DNA of 64,000 bases from Shewanella zhangzhouensis (GTDB taxonomy: Bacteria; Pseudomonadota; Gammaproteobacteria; Enterobacterales; Shewanellaceae): NCBI RefSeq assembly GCF_019457615.1, contig NZ_CP080414.1:4351501-4415500 (forward strand). Reading direction: 5' to 3'. This document shows, one piece after another, positions 35,466-44,719 of the stretch. The translations under genes and the position numbers were made by a program. Numbering within the stretch: the first letter of the stretch is position 1; every line of letters begins with the position of its first letter. Below the pieces are notes generated by a model. The model was not told where the DNA came from. It saw only the letters and a list, made by a program, of their open reading frames with translations, and ran no database searches.

Positions 35466-35642
35466 TCAGAGGGCTGATACGGCTTTTCTTGGATTGGCTG
35501 CCTTGCCCGGCATCACAGAACGATTCTTGTGGCCGGCGACTGCCTCGGCTTGCTGCACTTGTGGATTGGCAACCTGCTCGCTGCCTGTGGTGGCACAGCC
35601 GCTGGCAAAAATAACAAGGAGCGCTGCAAAAGCGTACTTCAT
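35466..35642 (-). CDS. Small lipoprotein, 58 residues
   Basis: A short exported peptide MKYAFAALLVIFASGCATT with lipobox FASGC (Cys16), then about 42 polar residues (Gln/Ala/Val-rich, then KNRSVMPGKAANPRK). GAGG precedes ATG 35642. It resembles many small Shewanella-type outer-membrane lipoproteins but no family is recognised. It has its own terminator downstream. Confidence 0.72.
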   Translation of the reverse strand: MKYAFAALLVIFASGCATTGSEQVANPQVQQAEAVAGHKNRSVMPGKAANPRKAVSAL

Positions 35643-35920
35643 GGGTGTCCTCGAAATGAAATCTGACATGCTTATTTGAGCCCGTGGGCGTTGCTGGCTT
35701 TGACGGCTCCCGGCGGCCAACGTCTCAGGCGGCGTTCTGTTCAAAGCACCCGGCGACCTGCAGGGCGGGCGCAATTTACAGCGCATCCGCTCAAATGTCG
35801 AGCGAAAAACACCATCAATTGCTCATATCTCATACTGCAAAGGAATAGTTAACACAAACAGTACGCTATGCTGTTTTTAACACATCAAATAAGCCATTGA
35901 AATTGGGCATTTTGCCAGCA

Positions 35921-36919
35921 TTACAGCCCCGTATGGCGCGCAATCGCCAACTCGTCGGCAATACCAAAAATAAAGCCGAGATCGGCAAAGATCGCTTCAA
36001 TGGGATCTTTAAAATCGATGGGCTTTTCATGGTCCTGGTCGTGGGTAAAAAAATCCCGCGAGGTGGGCACACGGATAAGCAGCTTGTTGTCTTTAAAACA
36101 GGCCTCAAGCCCATGGCCAAAGTGGCTGTCGAGCTCGATGAAGCGCTCCATCATGCCGGGGTTCAGCAGATAACGGGCTTCCACCTGATCCGAGGCAAAT
36201 ACCTCAAAATTCGCCTCAAAGCGGGGATCTTCCAGCTTCACCCTGTCGAGCCCCCGCTGCCCCAGGCGGAGCCAGAAGCCGCCATCGCGCACCACCCGGG
36301 TGGTGCCCCTGAAGGCTTTTTTCAGGGTAAAAGCCAGCAATACACCTTTGAATTCCAGCTCGTACTTATCGTTGTTTTTCTTTTCGTAAAAACCCACATT
36401 GAAGAACTCGAACGGCACCCCGTGGTGGCTGCCCTTCAGGTGGCTGAAGCAGCTCGATTTATCGTGCTTGGGGAAAATGCCGAAATCTTCATAGGCTCTG
36501 TGCTGGCCGGTAGCCTCCTTGCCCCACTTGAGGACAAAGTCATTGCCAAAATACGCCAGTACCCTGGGATAAAGCCTGTCCATGCCTTCATCCATAAAAT
36601 TGGACAGTTCGTTGCCCGCCCACCAGGCCAGCGCGGCCATGCCAAGCATAATGACAAAGGCCAAACCAAAGCCGATGAAAATCCACGGTGATGGCAGAAC
36701 GCCAAAAAACCCCAGGACACTGCTGCCAAACGACAGCAAAATCATCGGCCAGAATAACCGGGTGACGGGTCTGATTTCCGCCATCCGCGCCTGCTGACGG
36801 GCCACAATGGGCCCGCGCCTTGCCTCCAACTTTTTACACAACGGCCAGATAAATTGCTGATAGTGTTTGGAAAATGGCTTTCGATGCTCGAATGGAATAT
36901 TAAAGTCTGAGGTGGCCAT
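35921..36919 (-). CDS. DUF3137 membrane protein, solo paralogue
   Basis: 332 residues. After a soluble N-terminus (FEHRKPFSKHYQQFIWP) come two transmembrane segments (about 54-72 and 78-97) and a cytoplasmic domain ending AIARHTGL. The domain has KAFRGTTRVVRDGG and RVKLEDPRFEANFEVFASDQVEARYLL, which is closely similar to residues of the protein at 41926-42942 (VHLEDPQFEKMFDVFSTDQIEAR), so the two are paralogues of DUF3137. Unlike the other copy it has no lemA partner. Function is unknown; DUF3137/LemA proteins are envelope-associated. Confidence 0.85.
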   Translation of the reverse strand: MATSDFNIPFEHRKPFSKHYQQFIWPLCKKLEARRGPIVARQQARMAEIRPVTRLFWPMILLSFGSSVLGFFGVLPSPWIFIGFGLAFVIMLGMAALAWWAGNELSNFMDEGMDRLYPRVLAYFGNDFVLKWGKEATGQHRAYEDFGIFPKHDKSSCFSHLKGSHHGVPFEFFNVGFYEKKNNDKYELEFKGVLLAFTLKKAFRGTTRVVRDGGFWLRLGQRGLDRVKLEDPRFEANFEVFASDQVEARYLLNPGMMERFIELDSHFGHGLEACFKDNKLLIRVPTSRDFFTHDQDHEKPIDFKDPIEAIFADLGFIFGIADELAIARHTGL

Positions 36920-36971
36920 CTGACTCCCTGATGGTCTGAGATTAACAACGCCCACTTCCGGGCTGTGGATG

Positions 36972-37421
36972 TTACTTGGGCAGCTTGGCGAGCCAGCGAT
37001 CCAACTGGTTGGCAAATGCCTGGCGGTCGGCCTGTGACAGGGGCGCAGGGCCACCACTCTGGATCCCGCTGGCACGCAGGGTTTCCATAAAATCACGCAT
37101 ATTCAGCCGGGCCTTGACGTTTTCAGCGGTATAAAGCTCGCCACGGGGGTTGAGGGCCAGCGCACCCTTGGCAATCACTTCATCCGCCAGCGGAATATCG
37201 GCGGTGATCACCAGCTCACCTTTGCTGACGCGTTTGACGATTTCGTTGTCGGCCACATCGAACCCCGACTCCACCCTAATCGACTTGATAAAAGGTGATG
37301 GCGGCACACGCACACTCTGGTTTGCCACCAGGGTCACTGTGATTTGTCGCCGCTCGGCGGCACGAAAAAGCACCTCTTTAATCACCGATGGGCAGGCATC
37401 GGCATCGACCCAAATTTGCAC
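36972..37421 (-). CDS. yaiI: YaiI/YqxD family protein (UPF0178)
   Basis: 149-residue protein of the DUF188 family, with the IWVDADACPSVIKE start typical of it and a central ITADIPLADEVIAKGALALN. The DxDACP segment suggests a PIN/NYN-like metal site, but the activity is not known. It starts at a GTG (37421) with GGAG five bases before; an ATG further upstream would add residues with no family similarity. It is co-directional with the DUF3137 gene, 52 bases upstream of it. Confidence 0.88.
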   Translation of the reverse strand: MQIWVDADACPSVIKEVLFRAAERRQITVTLVANQSVRVPPSPFIKSIRVESGFDVADNEIVKRVSKGELVITADIPLADEVIAKGALALNPRGELYTAENVKARLNMRDFMETLRASGIQSGGPAPLSQADRQAFANQLDRWLAKLPK

Positions 37422-37685
37422 AGAGACTCCGCAAACACAGACTGTATATGGCACGACTCGCTTTCGCGGCCGCGGTTGTCGCAACCCATTGGGCTAAAGT
37501 GCAAATTATGCCAGAGCCAGGGGCGGGGGTACACGGGCAACAATAGTTAACAGATTGTTATAAAGTTGTACACTTTTTCGCCCAATGCTTGTATGTTCAG
37601 ATCTCCGGTCACAAAAACCGGGCACGTAAATCACGTGAATAAGAAGTATAAAACCCTGATAACAATACTCTTTAGGAGATTAAGC

Positions 37686-39038
37686 ATGCAGATTAAGACT
37701 CGCGTTTCTCTTGCCGTTGCCATTGCACTGGCCAGCGCCGGCTCCCTGGCTGCCGACAATCACAAAGCGATGCAAGGGCTCAAAAATGGTCGCGCCCACG
37801 TTGCCGATGAGTTGATTGTCCAATACCGCGCCGACTCCAACGACAGCCAAAAAGAACTCGCCCTGGCCAGAGTTCAGGCCAACCACATTGAAACCCTCGG
37901 CAAAAATCAGCGCGGCGAACTTCGCCTCGTCAGCCTGCCCGTTGGCAAGGACATGGCAGCAGCCATGCGCGAACTGGCCGCCGATCCCAACGTGGAATTT
38001 GTTGAACCCAACTGGATTTACCAGCACGCCGACGCGGCCAATGACACCTACTACACCAATGGCTCGCTCTGGGGCATGTACGGTGACGCCACCAACCCGG
38101 CCAATGGCTGGGGTTCACACGCGGGTGAGCAATGGAATGCCGGTAACACAGATTGCAGCGATGTGGTCGTTGGGATTATCGACGAAGGCTACATGTACGA
38201 GCACGAAGATCTGGCAGACAACGCGTTCCAAAATCCCGGCGAAATCCCAGGCGACGGCATAGACAACGATGGCAATGGCTATGTGGATGACGTTTATGGC
38301 TGGGACTTTGATGGCAACGATAACTCGGTGTTTGATGGCACCATAGATGATCACGGCACCCACGTGGCCGGTACCATAGGCGCTGTCGGCGGTAATGGTA
38401 AAGGCGTGGCGGGGGTTTGCTGGAACGTGAAGCTGATGAGCGGCAAGTTCCTGGGTCGCCGAGGCGGTACCACGGCCAATGCCGTTAAGGCGGTGGACTA
38501 CTTCACCGATATGAAACAGCGCCATGGGCTCAATCTGGTCGCTACCAGCAACAGCTGGGGTGGCGGTGGTTACTCTCAGGCGTTGGAAGATGCCATTGGC
38601 CGTGCCAATGATGCAGGTATCCTCTTCATCGCCGCGGCCGGTAACGACAGCTACAACTGCGACTCGGGCTCAAACTGCTATCCAGCCGAATACCCAAATG
38701 ACAACATCATTGCTGTGGCCTCCATCACCAGCAGCGGTGCCATGAGTTCCTTCTCCAGCTATGGTGCCACCACTGTGGATATCTGTGCTCCGGGCTCCGG
38801 CATTTACTCAACCGTGCCCAAGAGCAGCAAGGGTCAGGTGATTTCAGGCTACGCCAGCTACAACGGTACCTCCATGGCTACACCTCATGTATCGGGCGCT
38901 GCCGCACTCTACAAAGCCCTGCACCCCAGTGCCAGCCACATGGACGTGAAGGATGCTCTGCTTAACGGTGCCACACCCACGGGTTCCTGCCAGGGTAAAG
39001 TCTCCAGCAATGGTCGACTCGATGTCAGCAGTTTTTAA
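37686..39038 (+). CDS. Secreted subtilisin-like serine protease (S8)
   Basis: 450 residues: signal peptide (cleavage after SLA/A about 23), inhibitor I9-type propeptide (about 35-115, VADELIVQYRAD to VEFVEPNWIYQ) and S8 domain. Triad: Asp166 (IIDEGY), His223 (DHGTHVAGT), Ser396 (NGTSMATPHVSGAA), with oxyanion Asn320 (AAAGND). The Asp motif is D-E-G rather than D-T/S-G. A Gly/Asp/Asn-rich stretch at 189-213 probably binds calcium. Four or more Cys suggest disulfides. It has no C-terminal targeting domain, so it is presumably released. AGGAG precedes ATG 37686. Confidence 0.94.
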   Translation: MQIKTRVSLAVAIALASAGSLAADNHKAMQGLKNGRAHVADELIVQYRADSNDSQKELALARVQANHIETLGKNQRGELRLVSLPVGKDMAAAMRELAADPNVEFVEPNWIYQHADAANDTYYTNGSLWGMYGDATNPANGWGSHAGEQWNAGNTDCSDVVVGIIDEGYMYEHEDLADNAFQNPGEIPGDGIDNDGNGYVDDVYGWDFDGNDNSVFDGTIDDHGTHVAGTIGAVGGNGKGVAGVCWNVKLMSGKFLGRRGGTTANAVKAVDYFTDMKQRHGLNLVATSNSWGGGGYSQALEDAIGRANDAGILFIAAAGNDSYNCDSGSNCYPAEYPNDNIIAVASITSSGAMSSFSSYGATTVDICAPGSGIYSTVPKSSKGQVISGYASYNGTSMATPHVSGAAALYKALHPSASHMDVKDALLNGATPTGSCQGKVSSNGRLDVSSF

Positions 39039-39065
39039 TCGCTGACGGCGCTGTTACTTGACGAC

Positions 39066-39095
39066 AAAAAGGCCCCGCTCTGGCGGGGCTTTTTT
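39066..39095. terminator. Bidirectional terminator between the subtilase and AbgT genes
   Basis: AAAAAGGCCCCGC-TCTG-GCGGGGCTTTTTT. A and T runs on both sides let it serve the convergent genes that end at 39038 and 39107. Confidence 0.92.
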
Positions 39096-39106
39096 GTTGG
39101 GCACCC

Positions 39107-40714
39107 TTACGGGATGTAGTAGGTGGCGGCGCCCGGCCCCACCGGTAAGCCAAAGCCGAACACCCACAGGAAGAAGAAGCTGGTCCAGCCGACAAAGAAC
39201 ACCAGGGTATAAGGCAGCATGGTGGCCACCAGGGTACCTATGCCCATGTCCTTCTTGTAACGGCAGGCCACCGCCAGGATAAGGCCGAAGTAACTCATCA
39301 TGGGGGTAATAAGGTTGGTGACCGAGTCGCCAATCCGGTACGCCGCCTGAATGGTCTCGGGGGCATAACCCACCAACATCAACATGGGCACAAAAATCGG
39401 CGCCGTGACCGCCCATTGGGCAGAGGCCGAGCCCAGCATCAGGTTGATAAAGCCGCACATGGCGATAAACAGCAAAAACAGCAAAGGGCCGGTGAGGCCA
39501 ATGGCACTCAGGGCATCTGCGCCCATTACCGCCAGCACGGCACCGAGATTGGTCCACTTGAAAAAGGCCACAAACTGAGACGCGAAGAACACCAGCACTA
39601 TGTACATCCCCATGGTGCCCATACTGTGGCTCATGGCGTTGATCACATCAGTGTCTTTTTTCATGGTGCCAACCACCTTGCCATACACCAGACCGGGAAT
39701 GGCAAAGCAGACAAAGATAAACACCACTATGCCCTTAAGGAAGGGTGAGCCGGCCACCAGGCCGGTATCCGGATGACGAAGCGGCGCACCTTCAGGGACC
39801 ACGGTCAAGGCCAGAATGACGCCCAGAACAAGGACAGCCAATCCCGCCATTTTCAAGCCACGGCGCTCGATGTCGGTGACCTGCTCCATGGCCTGACCAT
39901 CGAGATCGATGGAGGCTTCACTGGGGTCGTACTTACCCAACTTGGGCTCGACAATTTTTTCGGTCACCCAGGCGCCCATAAAGGACACGACAAAGGTAGA
40001 GGCAAACATGAAGTACCAGTTCACCTCGGGGCCAACCACATACTCGGGGTCAATCATACGGGCGGCGGCTTCGGTGATGCCCGACAGCAAGGGGTCTATG
40101 GTGCCCAACAACAAGTTGGCACTGTACCCCCCCGACACCCCGGCAAAAGCGGCTGCCAAACCGGCGAGAGGGTGCCTTCCGAGGGAGTGAAAAATCATTG
40201 CCGCCATGGGGATAAGCACCACATAGCCAAGCTCGGAGGCCGTGTTTGATACGATGCCGGCAAAAACGATGGTGACAGTCACCAGGCGGCGGGAGCGGCC
40301 TATAACCAGTGCGCGCATCGCGGCGCTGAGCAGGCCGGAACGCTCGGCAATGCCCACCCCAAGCAGGGCAACCAGCACAGTGCCCAGGGGTGTGAAGCCG
40401 GTGAAATTGGTCACCAGGTTGGAGACTATGAGGCGCAGACCTTCGGCATTCATCAGGCTGACGACCGAAATGATCCCATCTGCATTGCGACCGGAGGCGC
40501 CTTCGGGACGGGGGTCGGTCACCGAGAGCTCGAAATAGCCCAGGATCCCTGACAGCAGCACCACAGCAACACAGAACATGGCAAACAGGGTGATGGGATG
40601 GGGCAAGAGATTCCCCAGACGCTCCACCAGATTCAAAAACCGGACAAACCAGCCGCTTTTGGCGATGTCTTCCGGTGTTTCAGAGGCGGTCGCCTCCCGG
40701 GAGTTGGTGCTCAT
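39107..40714 (-). CDS. AbgT family transporter
   Basis: 535-residue inner-membrane protein with about 11-13 hydrophobic segments. It has the family sequence LVERLGNLLPHPITLFA near the N-terminus and NLMLGSASAQWAVTAPIFVPM and TPMMSYFGLILA near the end. E. coli AbgT imports p-aminobenzoyl-glutamate, while Neisseria MtrF exports sulfonamides; which of these applies is unknown. ATG 40714 has GGAAAG before it. No abgA/abgB hydrolase is adjacent. A terminator-like hairpin lies in its leader, 141 bases upstream. Confidence 0.92.
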   Translation of the reverse strand: MSTNSREATASETPEDIAKSGWFVRFLNLVERLGNLLPHPITLFAMFCVAVVLLSGILGYFELSVTDPRPEGASGRNADGIISVVSLMNAEGLRLIVSNLVTNFTGFTPLGTVLVALLGVGIAERSGLLSAAMRALVIGRSRRLVTVTIVFAGIVSNTASELGYVVLIPMAAMIFHSLGRHPLAGLAAAFAGVSGGYSANLLLGTIDPLLSGITEAAARMIDPEYVVGPEVNWYFMFASTFVVSFMGAWVTEKIVEPKLGKYDPSEASIDLDGQAMEQVTDIERRGLKMAGLAVLVLGVILALTVVPEGAPLRHPDTGLVAGSPFLKGIVVFIFVCFAIPGLVYGKVVGTMKKDTDVINAMSHSMGTMGMYIVLVFFASQFVAFFKWTNLGAVLAVMGADALSAIGLTGPLLFLLFIAMCGFINLMLGSASAQWAVTAPIFVPMLMLVGYAPETIQAAYRIGDSVTNLITPMMSYFGLILAVACRYKKDMGIGTLVATMLPYTLVFFVGWTSFFFLWVFGFGLPVGPGAATYYIP

Positions 40715-40854
40715 GTTCTTTCCTTCGGCCTGGCTGCTGGGCAGCACTCGTTATCATTAATTCATTCAGCAGCAATGGGCGGCATAAACGCCAAACCAGC
40801 GTCAGCTGCGGGCTCGAAACCCTATCACAAACGAGTTAAGTCAAACTTAAGCTG

Positions 40855-40881
40855 AAAAAAAGGGATCCCTCGGGGGATCCC
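40855..40881 (-). terminator. Orphan terminator in the abgT leader
   Basis: On the minus strand GGGATCCC-CCGA-GGGATCCC followed by TTTTTTT. There is no minus-strand gene upstream of it, so it either ends a small RNA encoded in 40882-41240 or acts as an attenuator of the AbgT gene. Confidence 0.75.
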
Positions 40882-41351
40882 ATCACGGCAAATTGGTCGC
40901 CAAATCCAAATGTTGTGCACCTGTAACTCTATTGTATTCAGGCTGAACTCAAGCTGAACTAAATGACTGATTACAGGCTTGTAAGGCGGGGCTAATTGTT
41001 AAATTGCCAAATAAGCGTCTTTTCACAGGGATAAACCGCTGCCATTGACATGTTAGCTTGCATTGGTGTCGTTTTTTCACTCAAATCGAATGGTGCTTTT
41101 TCACCATAAATACAGACAGATACAGAATTGAAGACGCAAACAAACCACCTTAACGCTGATATTTAACGGCCAGTTGCGCAATGCAATATAAAATCTTAAC
41201 TATCAATAGTTTCTGATGATAAAAAGCGGGGAAAACCACCATACTGATGTCCAACCTGTTTAGATTTCACCCGCCACGGGTGCAATTTGGCCCGATTTGT
41301 GGTTATCTTGGGCAGCAATGGCCTGCAGGCACCCCTTTGAAAGGATTGATG
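40882..41351. other. Non-coding region between abgT leader and lemA
   Basis: About 470 bases with no supported gene on either strand. It is AT-rich and should hold the promoters for abgT (minus) and lemA (plus); a frame open from 41247 in the lemA direction would only extend LemA with unrelated residues. I found no clear known riboswitch. Confidence 0.6.
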
Positions 41352-41921
41352 ATGGAAGGATTATTAATAGGTCTGGTTTTAGTCTTGATAGTGGCCTACC
41401 TCTGGTATGTCAGCCTGATCAAGAAGCGCAATACTGCCCGTGAGGCATTGGCGGGTATCGATGTGCAGCTTAAAAAGCGTGCCGATCTGGTCCCCAATAT
41501 TCTGACCATTGCGCAGAAATTTATGGATCACGAAAAGTCGCTGCTGACCGAGATCACCGCGCTGCGCACTCAACTCACCGCCGGTTACGACAAAAATGAT
41601 GCCGATGCTGTGCGCCAGCACCTGGCACAGGCCGATGCGCTCAACAGCAAGATGGGTCAGCTGATGGTGACGGTTGAAAACTACCCAGAGCTGAAAAGCG
41701 ACCAGACCATGGTGCAAGCCATGCAAACCTACAACGAAGTGGAAGCCCACATCAGTGCCGCCCGCCGTTTTTACAACTCGGCCGTGTCGGAACTTAACAC
41801 CGCAGTGGAAATTTTCCCCGGCTCGCTGATTGCCAGCATGGCATCGGTTAAGGCCATGCCGTTTTTTGAAGCTCAGGAAGCCGACAGGGCACCGGTAAAC
41901 GCCAGCGACTACCTGAAGTAA
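41352..41921 (+). CDS. LemA family protein
   Basis: 189 residues with one N-terminal transmembrane anchor (LLIGLVLVLIVAYLWYV) and a helical-bundle domain with the LemA signatures RADLVPNIL at 35-43 and AARRFYNSAV, ending in FPGSLIA and FFEAQEADR. LemA proteins are envelope proteins of unknown biochemical role, named for a regulator of surface antigens. A DUF3137 gene follows after 4 bases, as often in this family. AAAGGA lies six bases before ATG 41352; ATG 41349 is an alternative. Confidence 0.92.
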   Translation: MEGLLIGLVLVLIVAYLWYVSLIKKRNTAREALAGIDVQLKKRADLVPNILTIAQKFMDHEKSLLTEITALRTQLTAGYDKNDADAVRQHLAQADALNSKMGQLMVTVENYPELKSDQTMVQAMQTYNEVEAHISAARRFYNSAVSELNTAVEIFPGSLIASMASVKAMPFFEAQEADRAPVNASDYLK

Positions 41922-41925
41922 CCCC

Positions 41926-42942
41926 ATGAACATGCTGTCATTTCTGTTCGGTGCGCCCATCAGGGCGCAGCGGGCAGCCACAGGGCTCAAGGCACACAAA
42001 GACGACCTACCCCGTCTGCAGGCCTATTACGATGCCGAAATCGCCCCCCTCAGCCGTAAATTTGAAAACCAACGCATCAGGGCACTGAAGCAAGCACGGC
42101 AACGCATCTATCTTGGGCTGGGTGTGTTTCTCGCTCTGCTTATCGCCTGTCTGCCGCTGATAAAACCCGGCGCCCAGTTTGTGCCCTTCAGCTGGATTGC
42201 GGCCGTGGGCATCGCCTTTTTAATCTGGCGCTGGGCCAGCTCGCCGATGCGCCAATATACCGGGGCGGTGCAAAGCGAAATTTACCCGCGGATTTTCCGG
42301 TTTTTCGGCCCTGACTTTGTGTTTGCCAAAGGGCAGGACATGGGGCTCCGTATGTTTAAAGAGGCAAAAATTTTGCCCTCTTATGACAAGGCGCGTTTCG
42401 ATGACTGTGTGCTTGGTAGCTATCTTGGGGTCAGCATCGGCATCAACGAAGTACATTTGCTGCGGGAAGAAAGGGACAAGGATAAAAGCCGTGATGTGAC
42501 TGTCTTTCGGGGCTTATTTATTTCACTCTCCAGTCACAAAGCCTTCAGAGGCCATACTGTGGCCATTCGCTCTCGGGGATCCCTGACCAACTTTTTCTCT
42601 GACAGCCATGGCGGGCTGGAACGGGTGCATCTGGAAGATCCGCAGTTTGAAAAAATGTTCGATGTGTTTTCAACGGATCAGATTGAAGCAAGGGTGCTGT
42701 TAACCACCGCCTTTATGGAACGACTCATGGCGCTGGCGCAGTTTTTCTCCAGCCGGATCCAATGTGCATTCCACCGCGACCGCCTGCTTATCACCATAGA
42801 GAGCAGCCAAAATCGCTTCGAGCAGTCGTCGATTTTCAGCGCCGCCACCTTTGAAGACGAATTCGGCCGGATCCACGGCGAAATGAAGCAACTCTTTGCT
42901 ATCATAGAATTACTTAAGCTTAACGAGTACACAGGTCTCTAA
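41926..42942 (+). CDS. DUF3137 membrane protein, lemA-linked
   Basis: 338 residues: a polar N-terminus with a helical segment (HKDDLPRLQAYYDAEIAPL), two transmembrane segments (about 66-82 and 86-105), and a cytoplasmic domain from about 115 with SHKAFRGHTVAIRSRG and HLEDPQFEKMFDVFSTDQIEAR. It is the paralogue of the protein at 35921-36919. It sits between lemA and a lytic transglycosylase gene, with which it shares a TAATG junction, so a role in envelope maintenance is suggested but unproven. Confidence 0.87.
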   Translation: MNMLSFLFGAPIRAQRAATGLKAHKDDLPRLQAYYDAEIAPLSRKFENQRIRALKQARQRIYLGLGVFLALLIACLPLIKPGAQFVPFSWIAAVGIAFLIWRWASSPMRQYTGAVQSEIYPRIFRFFGPDFVFAKGQDMGLRMFKEAKILPSYDKARFDDCVLGSYLGVSIGINEVHLLREERDKDKSRDVTVFRGLFISLSSHKAFRGHTVAIRSRGSLTNFFSDSHGGLERVHLEDPQFEKMFDVFSTDQIEARVLLTTAFMERLMALAQFFSSRIQCAFHRDRLLITIESSQNRFEQSSIFSAATFEDEFGRIHGEMKQLFAIIELLKLNEYTGL

Positions 42943-43622
42943 TGTCATTTCGCTGGTCGCTGTTTTCCCTGCTTTTATTTGTTCTCACCGGCACCAGCGC
43001 CGGTGCTTCTGATACATCGTCATCCAGCGCCGAGAAACCCCGCATTACCGCGCGCTACTCCGAAAATGGCACCAGCACCCAAACCAAGGTGTATCAGTAT
43101 GTCCAGCCCAATGGCACAGTGGCATTCAGCGACAAGGCGCCATCCAGCGGCAAGTATGAAATCCTGCTGTTTGACTGTTATGCCTGTAATCCCAAGTCCA
43201 AGGTTAATTGGCGTACCATCCGCTTGAACCGCAGCTACGAGAAAGACATTTTACTGGCTGCCAAAACCTACTCGCTGGAGCCGGCGCTGATAAGAGCGGT
43301 GATCCATGCCGAGTCCAACTTTAATCCCAAGGCGATTTCCCGCACCGGCGCCGTGGGCTTGATGCAACTGATGCCGGGAACGGCCAAGGATATGGGCGTG
43401 CGTAACTCTTTCCTGCCCCAGGACAATATCCTGGGTGGCAGTCGTTACCTGTCGCTGATGCTGGACCGATTCCAGGGTGATTTAAATCATGCACTTGCCG
43501 CCTACAATGCCGGTCCGACCCGGGTTGAGGAATACAGTGGTATACCCCCTTATCCCGAGACCAAGGCCTACATAGAGCGGGTCAATATCCTCCTGCAGCG
43601 CTATCGCAATTTGCGCACTTAA
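42942..43622 (+). CDS. Lytic transglycosylase (SLT) with DUF4124 segment
   Basis: 226 residues, exported (signal peptide about 1-21). A short DUF4124-like region (about 48-78; YQYVQPNGTVAFSDKAP) is followed by a goose-lysozyme-type SLT domain with catalytic Glu124 (VIHAESNFNPKA), GAVGLMQLMPGTA at 136-148 and ALAAYNAGP at 185-192. It cleaves peptidoglycan strands in the periplasm to anhydro-muropeptides. It starts in the stop of the DUF3137 gene, so the three are likely co-expressed. A bidirectional terminator follows. Confidence 0.93.
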   Translation: MSFRWSLFSLLLFVLTGTSAGASDTSSSSAEKPRITARYSENGTSTQTKVYQYVQPNGTVAFSDKAPSSGKYEILLFDCYACNPKSKVNWRTIRLNRSYEKDILLAAKTYSLEPALIRAVIHAESNFNPKAISRTGAVGLMQLMPGTAKDMGVRNSFLPQDNILGGSRYLSLMLDRFQGDLNHALAAYNAGPTRVEEYSGIPPYPETKAYIERVNILLQRYRNLRT

Positions 43623-43679
43623 CAGGCCGGGCCTAGGGACATAAAGCCTTCAGTACTTTCCCACCCAAGACCCGCGGCC

Positions 43680-43712
43680 AATAAAAAACGGGCAAAATGC
43701 CCGTTTTTTATT
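43680..43712. terminator. Bidirectional terminator between the transglycosylase and rlmJ
   Basis: AATAAAAAACGGGCA-AAA-TGCCCGTTTTTTATT, a 15-bp symmetric stem with A and T runs for both strands. Confidence 0.94.
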
Positions 43713-43730
43713 GGAGTCGACGACAAGCTG

Positions 43731-44585
43731 TTACTCGCCCACTTCCCACTCGACCTTGACATAGCCGCCATCCACATTCAGCACCGGCTGCAAATAGTCC
43801 AGCATCTCTGTGGCTATGGTATCCAGTTGCCAGGGTGGGTTAATCACCCAAAGGCCCGCTGCCGTCATGCCGAACTCGTCTGAGTCGGGCTTGATGCCCT
43901 GCTCAATCCGAAGCTGCCTGCGAATGCCGCTGTCTTTCAGCTTTGAGAGCATGGCTTCGGTTTGCGCCCGGTTTACCACCGGATACCAAAGCATATATAC
44001 CCCGGTGGCAAACTTGCGATGGGCCTTGATGATGGCATCGGCCACGGCCTCGTAGTCGGTCTTGATTTCAAAACTCGGGTCTACCAACACTACACCACGA
44101 CGCTCCAGCGGCGGCACGCTGGCCAGCAGACCGCTTAAGCCATCCCACTTACTGACCTGTACCTGACGGGCACCTTCAAAGTATTCATTCAGGAGTTCAA
44201 AGTCGGTACCGTGCAGCTCGTGCAATACCATGCGGTCGTTTTCCCGAAGGTGCATATCCACAAACGCTGGCGAACCCGGATACCAGGTCAAATCTTCGGT
44301 GGGATTCTCGTTGCCTTCATTGAAGTGGCGCACTGCCTCAACATAGTGTTTGAGCGACGCAGGCAAATCGGTTTTATCCCACAGGCGGGCGATACCCTCT
44401 TTGTATTCGCCGGTCTTTTGGGCGAATTCATCCATCAGACTATAGCCACCCGCCCCGGAATGGGTGTCTATGTACACAAAAGGCTTATCCTTTTTCTGCA
44501 TTAAATCGATAACTTGCAGCAAAATGGCGTGCTTGAGCACATCCGCATAGTTGCCGGCATGAAAGCCATGGCGATAACTCAACAT
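43731..44585 (-). CDS. rlmJ: 23S rRNA m6A2030 methyltransferase RlmJ
   Basis: 284 residues. MLSYRHGFHAGNYADVLKHA is the family's N-terminus and GGYSL near 47-50 contributes to the SAM site. The N6-adenine catalytic motif is DPSF at 169-172, a variant of DPPY. RlmJ methylates A2030 of 23S rRNA. It lies divergent from rsmJ, another rRNA methyltransferase. I start at ATG 44585 since the upstream extension is not family-like. Confidence 0.95.
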   Translation of the reverse strand: MLSYRHGFHAGNYADVLKHAILLQVIDLMQKKDKPFVYIDTHSGAGGYSLMDEFAQKTGEYKEGIARLWDKTDLPASLKHYVEAVRHFNEGNENPTEDLTWYPGSPAFVDMHLRENDRMVLHELHGTDFELLNEYFEGARQVQVSKWDGLSGLLASVPPLERRGVVLVDPSFEIKTDYEAVADAIIKAHRKFATGVYMLWYPVVNRAQTEAMLSKLKDSGIRRQLRIEQGIKPDSDEFGMTAAGLWVINPPWQLDTIATEMLDYLQPVLNVDGGYVKVEWEVGE

Positions 44586-44719
44586 AGGGGATCCCGGGAT
44601 CTGTACTGGGTTGAAAACTGCCAACATTATAACTGCTTGCCAAGCCACTGTATGCTTTTGTTCCGGCGCGCCCGGGTTGGCGTTATACTGCCGCGAGTTT
44701 CATTACAGGACATCCAGCC

